Source: Clostridia bacterium
GTDB taxonomy: Bacteria > Bacillota > Clostridia > TANB77 > CAG-508
DNA length: 35,476 nucleotides
Reading direction: 5' to 3'
NCBI GenBank assembly: GCA_017479865.1
Contig: JAFVBS010000026.1
Coordinates: 1 to 35,476 of the forward strand
Shown piece by piece: positions 24,704 through 32,099 of this stretch. Numbering within the stretch: the first letter of the stretch is position 1; every line of letters begins with the position of its first letter. The position numbers were made by a program, and so were the translations under genes. The notes under the pieces are model-generated. The model worked only from the letters and a program-made list of their open reading frames with translations, was not told where the DNA came from and searched no databases.

Positions 24704-25410
24704 TTAACCGTGACTCCTTCATTTCTTTTGCTAATTTTCCAATCGCTTTTGTCTCAATTCTCGATACATAAGAGCGAGAAATCCCCATACTGCTGGCAAT
24801 TTCATTTTGTGTTAAAGGCTTTTTTCCACCGAAGCCCAAAACGCAATTCCAAAATAGTTTTTTCACGACCTTTTAATACTTCTTTCATCTTCTCATAAAG
24901 CTTTTTTACCTTAAATTTTAAGTCGACTTCATCCTCAATGTTTTTTTCATTATTTTCTAAAACTTCTTGCAAAGTAACAGTATTATCATCCTTATCCTTT
25001 CCAATAGGGTCATCTAAAAATACTTCTGATCCTAACTTTTTAGTACTTCTCAAATACATTAAAATTTCGTTATCAATGCAACGAGAAACATAAGTGGCAA
25101 GTCTTACTCCTTTACCAGAATCAAAACTATTAATTCCTTTAATTAATCCAATTGTTCCAATGGAAATTAAATCATCTGGATCCGCTTTGGAAGAAGCATA
25201 TTTTTTACTCACATGCGCAACTAGTCTTAAATTATGTTCAATTAATATATTACGAGCATCTTCATTACCTAAGCGAAAAAGCTCCAAATATTTTTTTTCT
25301 TCTTCTATTGCCAAAGGCTCGGGAAATAGGCTGTTATTGGAAATGTATCCTACCAAAAAAATGGAAGACTGTAAAAAGGCTAAAAAGCCAGAAAGAGAAA
25401 GAGCAAGCAT
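24704..25410 (-). CDS. sigK: Sporulation sigma factor SigK with a +1 frameshift at a CGG codon and a second CGG at its end
   Basis: The late mother-cell sigma factor. The N-terminus (LALSLSGFLAFLQSSIFLVG) is the hydrophobic pro-sequence type removed by SpoIVFB, then ISNNSLFPEPL and region 2 (NLRLVAHVSKKY, IGTIGLIKGINSFD). The zero frame stops at 24802. Skipping the C of CGG (24831-24829) restores region 4: FGL, then GGKKPLTQNEIASSMGISRS. A second in-frame CGG (24710-24708) follows KES. Skipping its C gives Gly and TAA at 24706-24704, for 234 residues, just before the terminator. Reading it as Arg would put the stop in the terminator loop (24684). No skin-type insertion is present. Confidence 0.82.
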
Positions 25411-25496
25411 ATTCTACCTCCAATCAATATATCAAATTATATGATAATGAAAAACGGAAAGTGCATGACCAAAATTGAAAATCCAACAACTTCCAA

Positions 25497-25525
25497 TTGA
25501 CAAAAAACGACAGAAATATTACAAT
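25497..25525 (+). promoter_or_regulatory. Promoter of the glucosaminidase gene
   Basis: TTGACA (25497-25502) and TACAAT (25520-25525), 17 bp apart. It leaves a 5' leader of about 85 nt. The rest of the 207-bp gap up to sigK shows no clear sigma-E site for sigK. Confidence 0.65.
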
Positions 25526-25617
25526 AATATTAAGTGAAAGAATTTAAGTAACCTTAGCATAACCAAAGGAAAATTCTTCTTTAAATTAATAGAAATTTTA
25601 AAAGGAAAATAAAAACT

Positions 25618-26835
25618 ATGCAACAAAAGAAAAGAGAAAATCAAATGAAAAAAGGAATTTTTGCAGTGATTTTAATTTTTACAATTACTGCCGTTATTTG
25701 CTTTGCTTATTTGATTCAAGATTCGCAAAAAACAACCTATGCTTCTTCTACTACACCTAACATCTCCTATGAAGTTATTTCTACTAATACAATTCCTATT
25801 GATGAAATCATTAAGCACAATCAAACAATTATCAAAGAAGAAATAGAAAGGAAAGAAATTGATTTAGAATATACAACAAAGTATATGGAAGATAGTGATT
25901 TACCAAAAGGAATGATACAGGTATTACAAGAGGGAGCTGACGGTAAACAAGAGGTTATTATCAAAAAAACATACGAAGATGATACCTTAATTAAGGAAGA
26001 ACAAATTGGAAACCAATTAACAAAAGCAGCAGTCAATAAAATGGTGTCTATTGGAACAGGACCTTACAGTAACAATTATGAACCAAAAAAAGGAGATACC
26101 CTCTACGTTACCTCACAAATGTTAGCGGTAAGGGTTAATCCAGAAGAAACTGCAGAAAAAATAATTACGCTGATGAAAAGGAATGAAGTAAAACTACTAG
26201 AAAAACAAAAATTATGGTATCAAATACAATACGAAAGTTATATAGGATGGGCAAAAGCGGATTGCTTAACATATTTCAATCCAAATGTACAACAAGTAGA
26301 ACAAGTACAAGGGCAATACACAAAAGCACAGCTTTTAAACAAATTAGAATTTGGCATGTTACTCAATCAACCAAGTGGACTATCTTTAGAACAATTCAAA
26401 AAAATATTTCAAAATGAAGCAAAAGATACAAGAAAGGTTTTTCAAAATAACGCACAATATTTTTATTACGCAGAAAAGCAATATCAAGTTAATGGCGTAT
26501 TTATTGCAGCAGTTGCTATACATGAAAGCGGTTGGGGAGGATCTGCTATTTCTACCCGTAAAAATAATCTATTTGGCTATGGAGCATATGATAGGGACCC
26601 ATATAATAGTGCTTACAGCTTTTCAAATTATTCTGAGGGCATTGACTTGCTGGCAAGAGTTTTTGCAAAATATTATTTAAATGCACCTGGAAAAGCTATT
26701 TATGGTGGAAATAAAGCAGATGGATGCTACTATCATGGAGCAACTTTATCGGGCGTTAATGTAAAATATGCTACAGATAAAAAATGGGCAAATGGAGTTT
26801 ATTACTGGATGAAATATTTGTACAATCGACTATAA
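25618..26835 (+). CDS. Cell-wall hydrolase: G5, SH3-like and glucosaminidase domains
   Basis: A 405-residue secreted or membrane-anchored protein. A hydrophobic segment (about residues 11-30) is followed by a G5 domain (about 58-142, ending KMVSIGTG). An SH3-like wall-binding domain follows (about 155-225, with MLAVRVNPEE and YIGWAKADCL). The C-terminal domain is a glucosaminidase (LytG/FlgJ-like) with the probable catalytic Glu303 in AVAIHESGWGGS. It would cut the glycan strand of peptidoglycan. The start is ATG 25618 with AAAAGGA upstream; ATG 25645 is an alternative. A terminator follows. Confidence 0.88.
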   Translation: MQQKKRENQMKKGIFAVILIFTITAVICFAYLIQDSQKTTYASSTTPNISYEVISTNTIPIDEIIKHNQTIIKEEIERKEIDLEYTTKYMEDSDLPKGMIQVLQEGADGKQEVIIKKTYEDDTLIKEEQIGNQLTKAAVNKMVSIGTGPYSNNYEPKKGDTLYVTSQMLAVRVNPEETAEKIITLMKRNEVKLLEKQKLWYQIQYESYIGWAKADCLTYFNPNVQQVEQVQGQYTKAQLLNKLEFGMLLNQPSGLSLEQFKKIFQNEAKDTRKVFQNNAQYFYYAEKQYQVNGVFIAAVAIHESGWGGSAISTRKNNLFGYGAYDRDPYNSAYSFSNYSEGIDLLARVFAKYYLNAPGKAIYGGNKADGCYYHGATLSGVNVKYATDKKWANGVYYWMKYLYNRL

Positions 26836-26869
26836 GGGAATGTTTTTAAAAAATATTCCCATTTTTTCT
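26836..26869 (+). terminator. Intrinsic terminator after the glucosaminidase gene
   Basis: GGGAATGTTTTT pairs with AAAAATATTCCC (one G-U), followed by a T-run. Confidence 0.8.
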
Positions 26870-26897
26870 TGCTATTTTACATTCTTTATTGTATGAT
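26869..26897 (+). promoter_or_regulatory. Promoter of the VirB2-like/CpaE-like gene cluster
   Basis: TTGCTA (26869-26874) and TATGAT (26892-26897), 17 bp apart; TATAAT overlaps at 26897-26902. The -35 overlaps the end of the preceding terminator. Confidence 0.55.
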
Positions 26898-26954
26898 ATA
26901 ATAAGTAAAAAAATAGAAGTCATTATACTAAAAAATAGGAGGGGCGGACAACTC

Positions 26955-27362
26955 ATGAAAAAAGCAATAGCAATTTTATTTATATTTTTATTTATATTTG
27001 GAACAGTAACAGTTTTTGCAACCAACACACAACAAAATTCACCAAAATCTAATGCATCAACTACAAATTTAGTAGATTTAAAAGACAAAGCACTTCAATC
27101 ATTAGAGGATTATCAAGTCGCCTACGGAAATGAAACTTATGGCCTTGCGGCGTATATTTTAAACATTGTTAGAATTTATAGTATTCCTTTTGGATTTGTA
27201 GGAATTGTGTTAGCAGCTATTTATCGATATGTCATTGGTATTAGAAAATTAGATGTACAAGATAAAGGATTTGGCGTTTTAGTTGCTATTATTACGGTTA
27301 TGGTAATTTGCCAAGTATTACCATTGATTTTTGCAATCGTTGTAAGAGGTTGGAGGGGTTAA
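26955..27362 (+). CDS. Small membrane protein resembling TrbC/VirB2 pilins
   Basis: A 135-residue protein with a signal peptide (KKAIAILFIFLFIFGTVTVF, cleavage near FAT) and two hydrophobic helices (about residues 68-92 and 104-129) separated by the short basic loop YVIGIRKLDVQDKG. This architecture resembles VirB2/TrbC-type pilins and the related small membrane proteins of Gram-positive secretion systems. No specific sequence motif confirms it. It sits 4 nt before a CpaE-like ATPase gene, in an operon. The start ATG lies after AGGAGGGG. Confidence 0.55.
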   Translation: MKKAIAILFIFLFIFGTVTVFATNTQQNSPKSNASTTNLVDLKDKALQSLEDYQVAYGNETYGLAAYILNIVRIYSIPFGFVGIVLAAIYRYVIGIRKLDVQDKGFGVLVAIITVMVICQVLPLIFAIVVRGWRG

Positions 27363-27366
27363 ACAA

Positions 27367-29724
27367 ATGAAAGTATTATTTGCAGTGAATAATGAAAGCA
27401 TTTCTGAGTCTATTATTAAAAATTATCAACAAAAATATAAAGAGATTATATCAGCAAAAAATGTATATTATTTTAATGCAATTATTAAAGAATTACAAAG
27501 GGATAAAACATATGATAGAGTAATTATCAGTGAAGATTTAGAGCCATTTTCAAATCATAATTATGAAGCAATTGATAAGTTTATTTTTGAAAGGCTAGAC
27601 AATATTAGTGATGAGGCAACAAACAATATGGGAAATGATATTCCTATCATTTTAATTTGCTCTGATAGAAGAACAAAAACGGAACCACTACTTGTGAAAC
27701 TGTTTGGAATAGGAATATATAGTGCTTTAATAGGAAAAGATAGAAGCATTACCAATGTTTGTGATTTACTCAATAAACCACGTACCAAAAAAGAAGCAAA
27801 AATATACTATCATATTGATACAGAAGATGTTGACTACAAAGCAGAAAACGAAGGCAGTGTTAGCGAAGTTGAAATTCAAAATATTTTAAATCATTATAAA
27901 CGTTTAGGAAGAAATGAAGAAAAATATGTAGAAAGTTTTGATAGAATAGCAGAACAATATACAGATGCTCAATTAAGACTTATTATCAAGTTTTTGCCTT
28001 TAAATGTCAAAGCAGTGCTAGAAGCCAACAGTCCAAAATATCAAGAAATGATTACTTTTGGAGCAGGTGTAAAAGAAAAAACAACTAAGGCTACTGCAAG
28101 TTATACTACTAGTGAGCCAAATAAGCCTAAAAAAGAAGTAAAAAAGGAAGCTTCAGGCATAGAACTCATTGAAAAAAATTTAAGCAAAAATAAAATGAAA
28201 GACCCTGTCATCATTCCGTCTTCTATTGGTACAACAAAAACAAGAGTAGAGCCACAAGAAGAAAAACCTGTAGTTGTGACACCAGTAAAGCAAGAAAATA
28301 GTGCAAAACCTGCACCAGCCCAATTGGAAAATCCATTAGATGATTTTATTGATGTTTCGTTTGAAGATGAAGCAATCGAAGAAGAACATGAACCTGTAGT
28401 AGCCCCAAAAAGAAGAGGAAGACCTAGAAAAGTACAGCCAGTAGCAGAAATTCAAGAGGTACCAACAGAAAGTCAACCAAAAAGAAGGGGAAGACCTAAA
28501 AAAATACAACCAGAAATAGAAGAAGAAGTTACACCAACAGCTACAGTGGAAGAACCACCAATCAGTCAATCTGTGCCAGTAAATCTCTTTGAATTAGGAG
28601 AGGAAGAAGAGCAAGCGAGTATGTCATCTTCTTATCAAAATGATATGGTATTACCAGGACTTGAAGAAGAAACAGAAAATTCAGCTACACAAGAAGCGGA
28701 AAATTTTGTACTTCCAGGATTAGATGACGAGCCAATTCAAACATCTTCTTATCAACAGCAAATACCATCTTACCAAAAGAAAGCGCCTCAAAACCAAGAA
28801 GTAGAAAGAACACAAAACAACAATCAAATAGGTAGTAGTTTAGAAAACTTTTTAACCAAAGATAAAAAAGTAGTTGCTTTTGTAGGAACTTCCAAAAATG
28901 GAACTTCATTCCTAGTTAACAACTTGGCAGAATTGCTTTCAAACAAAGGAATTAAAACAGCTATTTTAGATTTAACAAAAAATAAAAATGCTTATTATAT
29001 TTATACAGAAAATGAAGAACCATTAAGAGAAAAGGCCTATAGTGCAATTGAAAATTTAAGAAGAGGAATTCCAGAAGGAATACAAGTGAATAAAAATTTA
29101 ACAGTCTACACAACCCTTCCAGTAGAAGATGATTCAATCAATGATTATCATAATATTTTAGAAACATTGGTGAAAAACTACTCTTTAATTTTATTAGACT
29201 GTGACTTTGATACAAATTATGGCTATTTCAAAGAGGCACAAGAACTTTATTTGGTACAAACTATGGATGTACTAACCATTCAGCCATTAACTGCATTTTT
29301 AAGGGAATTAAAAGCAAAAAATGTATTAAACCCTGAAAAAATAAGAGTGGTTCTTAATAAAATGCTAAGGGTAAGAACTGTATCAGAAAAAACAATTATT
29401 GGAGGAATGGCTTTTTACAATGACCCTGCAATGTCCTTCATGACAGAATTATTTAATAAAGACACTGTGCCATATACAGTAAGACCTTTTGAGGAACAAA
29501 CCTATGCAAAATACTTAGAAGGTTTAATTAATTGTAAAATTACGTTAAACGGTTACTCTAAAAACTTGCTTGTAGCACTCTCAAAATTAGGAAATATGGT
29601 ATATCCATTAATTTCGAATAACAACACAAACCAAAAAAATGGATATTCTTATCAACCTCCAACAGCCAATACTTTTTCTAGTAATATGAATAACACATTA
29701 AATAAAATGAAAAATAATTATTAA
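27367..29724 (+). CDS. CpaE-like MinD/ParA-type ATPase with two AT-hook motifs
   Basis: A 785-residue protein. The N-terminal 140 residues look like a receiver-like alpha/beta fold. A helical segment and a long acidic linker follow. The linker holds two AT-hook-like motifs, KRRGRPRK (348-355) and KRRGRPKK (372-379), and two copies of a LPGLEEE / LPGLDDE motif. The C-terminal P-loop domain begins KVVAFVGTSKNGTSFLVNNLAE. Its Walker A (507-514) is degenerate: SKNGTS where MinD/ParA proteins have a GKT/S-type loop, so ATP hydrolysis is uncertain. SLILLDCDFD is the switch-like strand. CpaE proteins place tight-adherence pili, which suggests a localisation or pilus role. Confidence 0.6.
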   Translation: MKVLFAVNNESISESIIKNYQQKYKEIISAKNVYYFNAIIKELQRDKTYDRVIISEDLEPFSNHNYEAIDKFIFERLDNISDEATNNMGNDIPIILICSDRRTKTEPLLVKLFGIGIYSALIGKDRSITNVCDLLNKPRTKKEAKIYYHIDTEDVDYKAENEGSVSEVEIQNILNHYKRLGRNEEKYVESFDRIAEQYTDAQLRLIIKFLPLNVKAVLEANSPKYQEMITFGAGVKEKTTKATASYTTSEPNKPKKEVKKEASGIELIEKNLSKNKMKDPVIIPSSIGTTKTRVEPQEEKPVVVTPVKQENSAKPAPAQLENPLDDFIDVSFEDEAIEEEHEPVVAPKRRGRPRKVQPVAEIQEVPTESQPKRRGRPKKIQPEIEEEVTPTATVEEPPISQSVPVNLFELGEEEEQASMSSSYQNDMVLPGLEEETENSATQEAENFVLPGLDDEPIQTSSYQQQIPSYQKKAPQNQEVERTQNNNQIGSSLENFLTKDKKVVAFVGTSKNGTSFLVNNLAELLSNKGIKTAILDLTKNKNAYYIYTENEEPLREKAYSAIENLRRGIPEGIQVNKNLTVYTTLPVEDDSINDYHNILETLVKNYSLILLDCDFDTNYGYFKEAQELYLVQTMDVLTIQPLTAFLRELKAKNVLNPEKIRVVLNKMLRVRTVSEKTIIGGMAFYNDPAMSFMTELFNKDTVPYTVRPFEEQTYAKYLEGLINCKITLNGYSKNLLVALSKLGNMVYPLISNNNTNQKNGYSYQPPTANTFSSNMNNTLNKMKNNY

Positions 29725-29746
29725 ATGAAAAACAAGAGGTGATTTT

Positions 29747-30850
29747 GTGATACTTATAGTTATTATACTATTGGTAATGATTATTACTTTATTAATGGTA
29801 TATAATATATCAATCCATAAAAAAATACAAAACTTTAATAACTTAAATCAAAAGATAACAAGCTTAAATATACTACAGGACTTTATGAATACGCTTAGTG
29901 AAGTTACCTCTGTGGATGAAAAAATTAAAAAAATTAATGACATTTTAATCGAAAGGTATGAAATTAAATATTCCACTATCGTTATCTATGATGGTGCAGA
30001 GTATGTAGTAAAAGCCTCTAATGTAGAAGAAAAACATTGGAACACCCTTAAAAACTTGCAAAATGAAGAACTCTTTAAGGACAGTATTCAAACAGCAACT
30101 CCAAAATATATTACCGTTGAAAAAGAGGGAGAAAGATTACCTTATCAAAAAATGGAGTTTGGTAGAGCAAAATCCGCAATGTTTTTCCCTCTTTACGTAG
30201 AAAATGTCTATATAGGCTACTGGATTATTGAGGGAAGTAGACCTCATGAGTTTGATCATGTGGATACTACCATCTTAGAAGTAATTCGAAATAATATTGT
30301 TTCTGTCTTAAAAACGGTAGAAAATCAGCAAGTAATTGAGCACATTGTAAGAGATGACAAATTTAGTAGCTTGAAATCAGCAGAATATTTATTTGGCGAA
30401 GGAAAAAAAGTTATTGACCAACATACAACTTCTACAGTTTGTTTGTTTAAAATTACAAACTTAGAAGAAATTAACGAAAAATTTAGTAGAAAAACAGGAA
30501 ATGAAGTTATTATAAAAATAAGCGAAATTGTTAAGGAAAATTTGGCAGAGGAATATATTTTTGTAAGATATATGGGACCAAAGTTTGCCATTGTATTTTC
30601 AGGCATTGACAAAAATGGGGTAGCAGACTTTATGAAGGAATTAAAACAGGAAGTAGAAACAATCCAAATAGAGCCTGTAGAAGTTATAACACAAAAAACA
30701 AAGAAAAACAAATTAGAGCCAGCAATGCCTAAAATCAACATTGTTTTATCAACTTATTACAAAGGAACTGCTTTAGAAGGGTTAACCAGAAAACTTGAAG
30801 AATATTTAGACGAAGCTCCAATAGAAGAAAATACTATTAATTATTTATAG
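29747..30850 (+). CDS. Membrane protein with GAF-like and degenerate GGDEF domains
   Basis: A 367-residue protein: N-terminal membrane helix (about residues 1-20), short coiled coil, GAF-like domain (about 40-195), then a diguanylate-cyclase-like fold (about 215-360). The signature loop reads RYMGPKF where an active enzyme has RYGGDEF, so the active site is lost; it may bind nucleotide or only mediate contacts. It starts at GTG 29747 after AAGAGGTG and follows the CpaE-like gene by 22 nt in the same operon. Confidence 0.7.
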   Translation: MILIVIILLVMIITLLMVYNISIHKKIQNFNNLNQKITSLNILQDFMNTLSEVTSVDEKIKKINDILIERYEIKYSTIVIYDGAEYVVKASNVEEKHWNTLKNLQNEELFKDSIQTATPKYITVEKEGERLPYQKMEFGRAKSAMFFPLYVENVYIGYWIIEGSRPHEFDHVDTTILEVIRNNIVSVLKTVENQQVIEHIVRDDKFSSLKSAEYLFGEGKKVIDQHTTSTVCLFKITNLEEINEKFSRKTGNEVIIKISEIVKENLAEEYIFVRYMGPKFAIVFSGIDKNGVADFMKELKQEVETIQIEPVEVITQKTKKNKLEPAMPKINIVLSTYYKGTALEGLTRKLEEYLDEAPIEENTINYL

Positions 30851-30864
30851 GAGGAAATCAAAAT

Positions 30865-31119
30865 ATGATATCTGATGAAACAGTTAGTTTTAAAGTAGAA
30901 AAGGAAAAAAACATTAAAGCAAGGGAAATTTTAAAAGAGGTATATAGTGCTTTAGAAGAAAAAGGCTATAACCCAATTAATCAAATAGTAGGTTACATTT
31001 TGTCTGGTGATCCTACTTATATTACGAGCCATAATGATGCTAGAAATTTAATTCGTAAAGTAGAAAGAGACGAATTATTAGAAAAAATGGTAAAAAACTA
31101 TATAGGATTGGATGACTAA
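30865..31119 (+). CDS. ireB: IreB family regulatory phosphoprotein (UPF0297)
   Basis: An 84-residue protein of the IreB/YrzL family, with [20 protein letters not shown] and [17 protein letters not shown]. In Enterococcus IreB is phosphorylated by the Ser/Thr kinase IreK on threonines near the N-terminus; Thr5 in SDETVSF is the likely counterpart. It stands before ruvX and yrzB, the conserved Firmicutes trio. In many relatives alaS precedes it; here a pilus-like cluster does. The ribosome site is TAGGAGGA. Confidence 0.93.
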   Translation: MISDETVSFKVEKEKNIKAREILKEVYSALEEKGYNPINQIVGYILSGDPTYITSHNDARNLIRKVERDELLEKMVKNYIGLDD

Positions 31120-31124
31120 AACCA

Positions 31125-31550
31125 ATGCGAAAACTAGGAATTGATTATGGTGATAGTAGGGTAGGTTTGGCTTTAACAGATGAATTGAACATTACGGCAC
31201 AGGGACTAGAAACAATTTCCCATTATGGCAATGACAAAATAGTATTAAAACGATTAGAAGAGTTATTAACCTCATATCAAATTGATACATTTGTAGTTGG
31301 CATGCCAATTAATATGGATGGCAGTAAAACAGAAAGGGTAGAAGTAACAGAAAAATTTATTCATAAACTAAAATGTCGATTTCCCAAAATTATAATTGAA
31401 ACCATTGATGAAAGACTTACCACTGTTGCTGCTCACAAAACAATGAATTACTTGAATATTGATAAATTCAAAAAAAAGCAAATTGTCGATACCATTTCTG
31501 CAGTATACATTTTAGAAACCTATATGAATAAGCAGAAAAACAAAATATGA
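31125..31550 (+). CDS. ruvX: Putative pre-16S rRNA nuclease (RuvX/YqgF)
   Basis: A 141-residue RNase H-like fold protein of the YqgF family, which processes the 5' end of 16S rRNA. The start RKLGIDYGDSRVGLALTDE contains the first catalytic Asp. Further blocks are VVGMPINMDGS, IDERLTTVAA and DTISAVYIL with the last acidic residue. It starts 5 nt after the ireB stop, so the two are translationally linked. Confidence 0.95.
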   Translation: MRKLGIDYGDSRVGLALTDELNITAQGLETISHYGNDKIVLKRLEELLTSYQIDTFVVGMPINMDGSKTERVEVTEKFIHKLKCRFPKIIIETIDERLTTVAAHKTMNYLNIDKFKKKQIVDTISAVYILETYMNKQKNKI

Positions 31551-31646
31551 ATAGTCACCTAAAAAATGACAATACTAATGGAAGATATTAATGTTGTAGT
31601 AATACAATTAAAAATACAATTAAAAAAGTGAAAGGAGAAATGAGAA

Positions 31647-31976
31647 ATGAGTGAAGATTTAAACAACAATGACAATATGAACGAGGGAGAAGAATTAGAT
31701 AACATATTAGTTTTAAATGATGAAGATGGAAATGAGGTAGAATTTGAATTCTTAGACATTATTGAATATGATGGAGAAGAATACGTTGTGTTATTACCAG
31801 TAGAGGAAGAGGATGATGATGAAGCTGGTGAGGTAGTCATTTTAAAACTAGAAGATAATGACGATGAAGACTCTGATGAAGAATCTTATGTTAGTGTAGA
31901 TGATGAAGAAGTATTGAATAAAGTATTTGAAATGTTCAAAGACAAATTCAAAGACGAATTCAATTTTGTAGACTAA
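31647..31976 (+). CDS. yrzB: DUF1292 protein (YrzB family)
   Basis: A 109-residue, extremely acidic protein. The DUF1292 core is VEFEFLDIIEYDGEEYVVLLP followed by an acidic stretch and EVVILKL. Function is unknown, but it follows ireB and ruvX in most Firmicutes. The ribosome site is AAAGGAG. A strong terminator follows. Confidence 0.92.
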   Translation: MSEDLNNNDNMNEGEELDNILVLNDEDGNEVEFEFLDIIEYDGEEYVVLLPVEEEDDDEAGEVVILKLEDNDDEDSDEESYVSVDDEEVLNKVFEMFKDKFKDEFNFVD

Positions 31977-31990
31977 TAGTAAATAAGGCA

Positions 31991-32048
31991 AGAAACAAAG
32001 AAATATGATGAATTATTCACGATATTTCTTTGTTTCTCTTTTTTTTTC
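31991..32048 (+). terminator. Intrinsic terminator after yrzB
   Basis: A perfect 16-bp stem (31991-32006 with 32022-32037) with a 15-nt loop, followed by a long T-run. Confidence 0.9.
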
Positions 32049-32099
32049 GCCTAAAATATGATATTATAGATGTCAAATAAAAGAAAAGGACGAAAGACT

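Noticed and set aside
9454-24831. Reassignment of CGG to another amino acid or to stop
   Set aside because: A three-base sense reading at these sites leaves the downstream frame wrong and the homologous tails untranslated. A stop reading would truncate conserved C-termini. Only a one-base skip or four-base reading restores the family sequence.
24704-25410. A skin-type prophage insertion in sigK
   Set aside because: The two halves are separated by a single extra base; there is no inserted element or recombinase gene.
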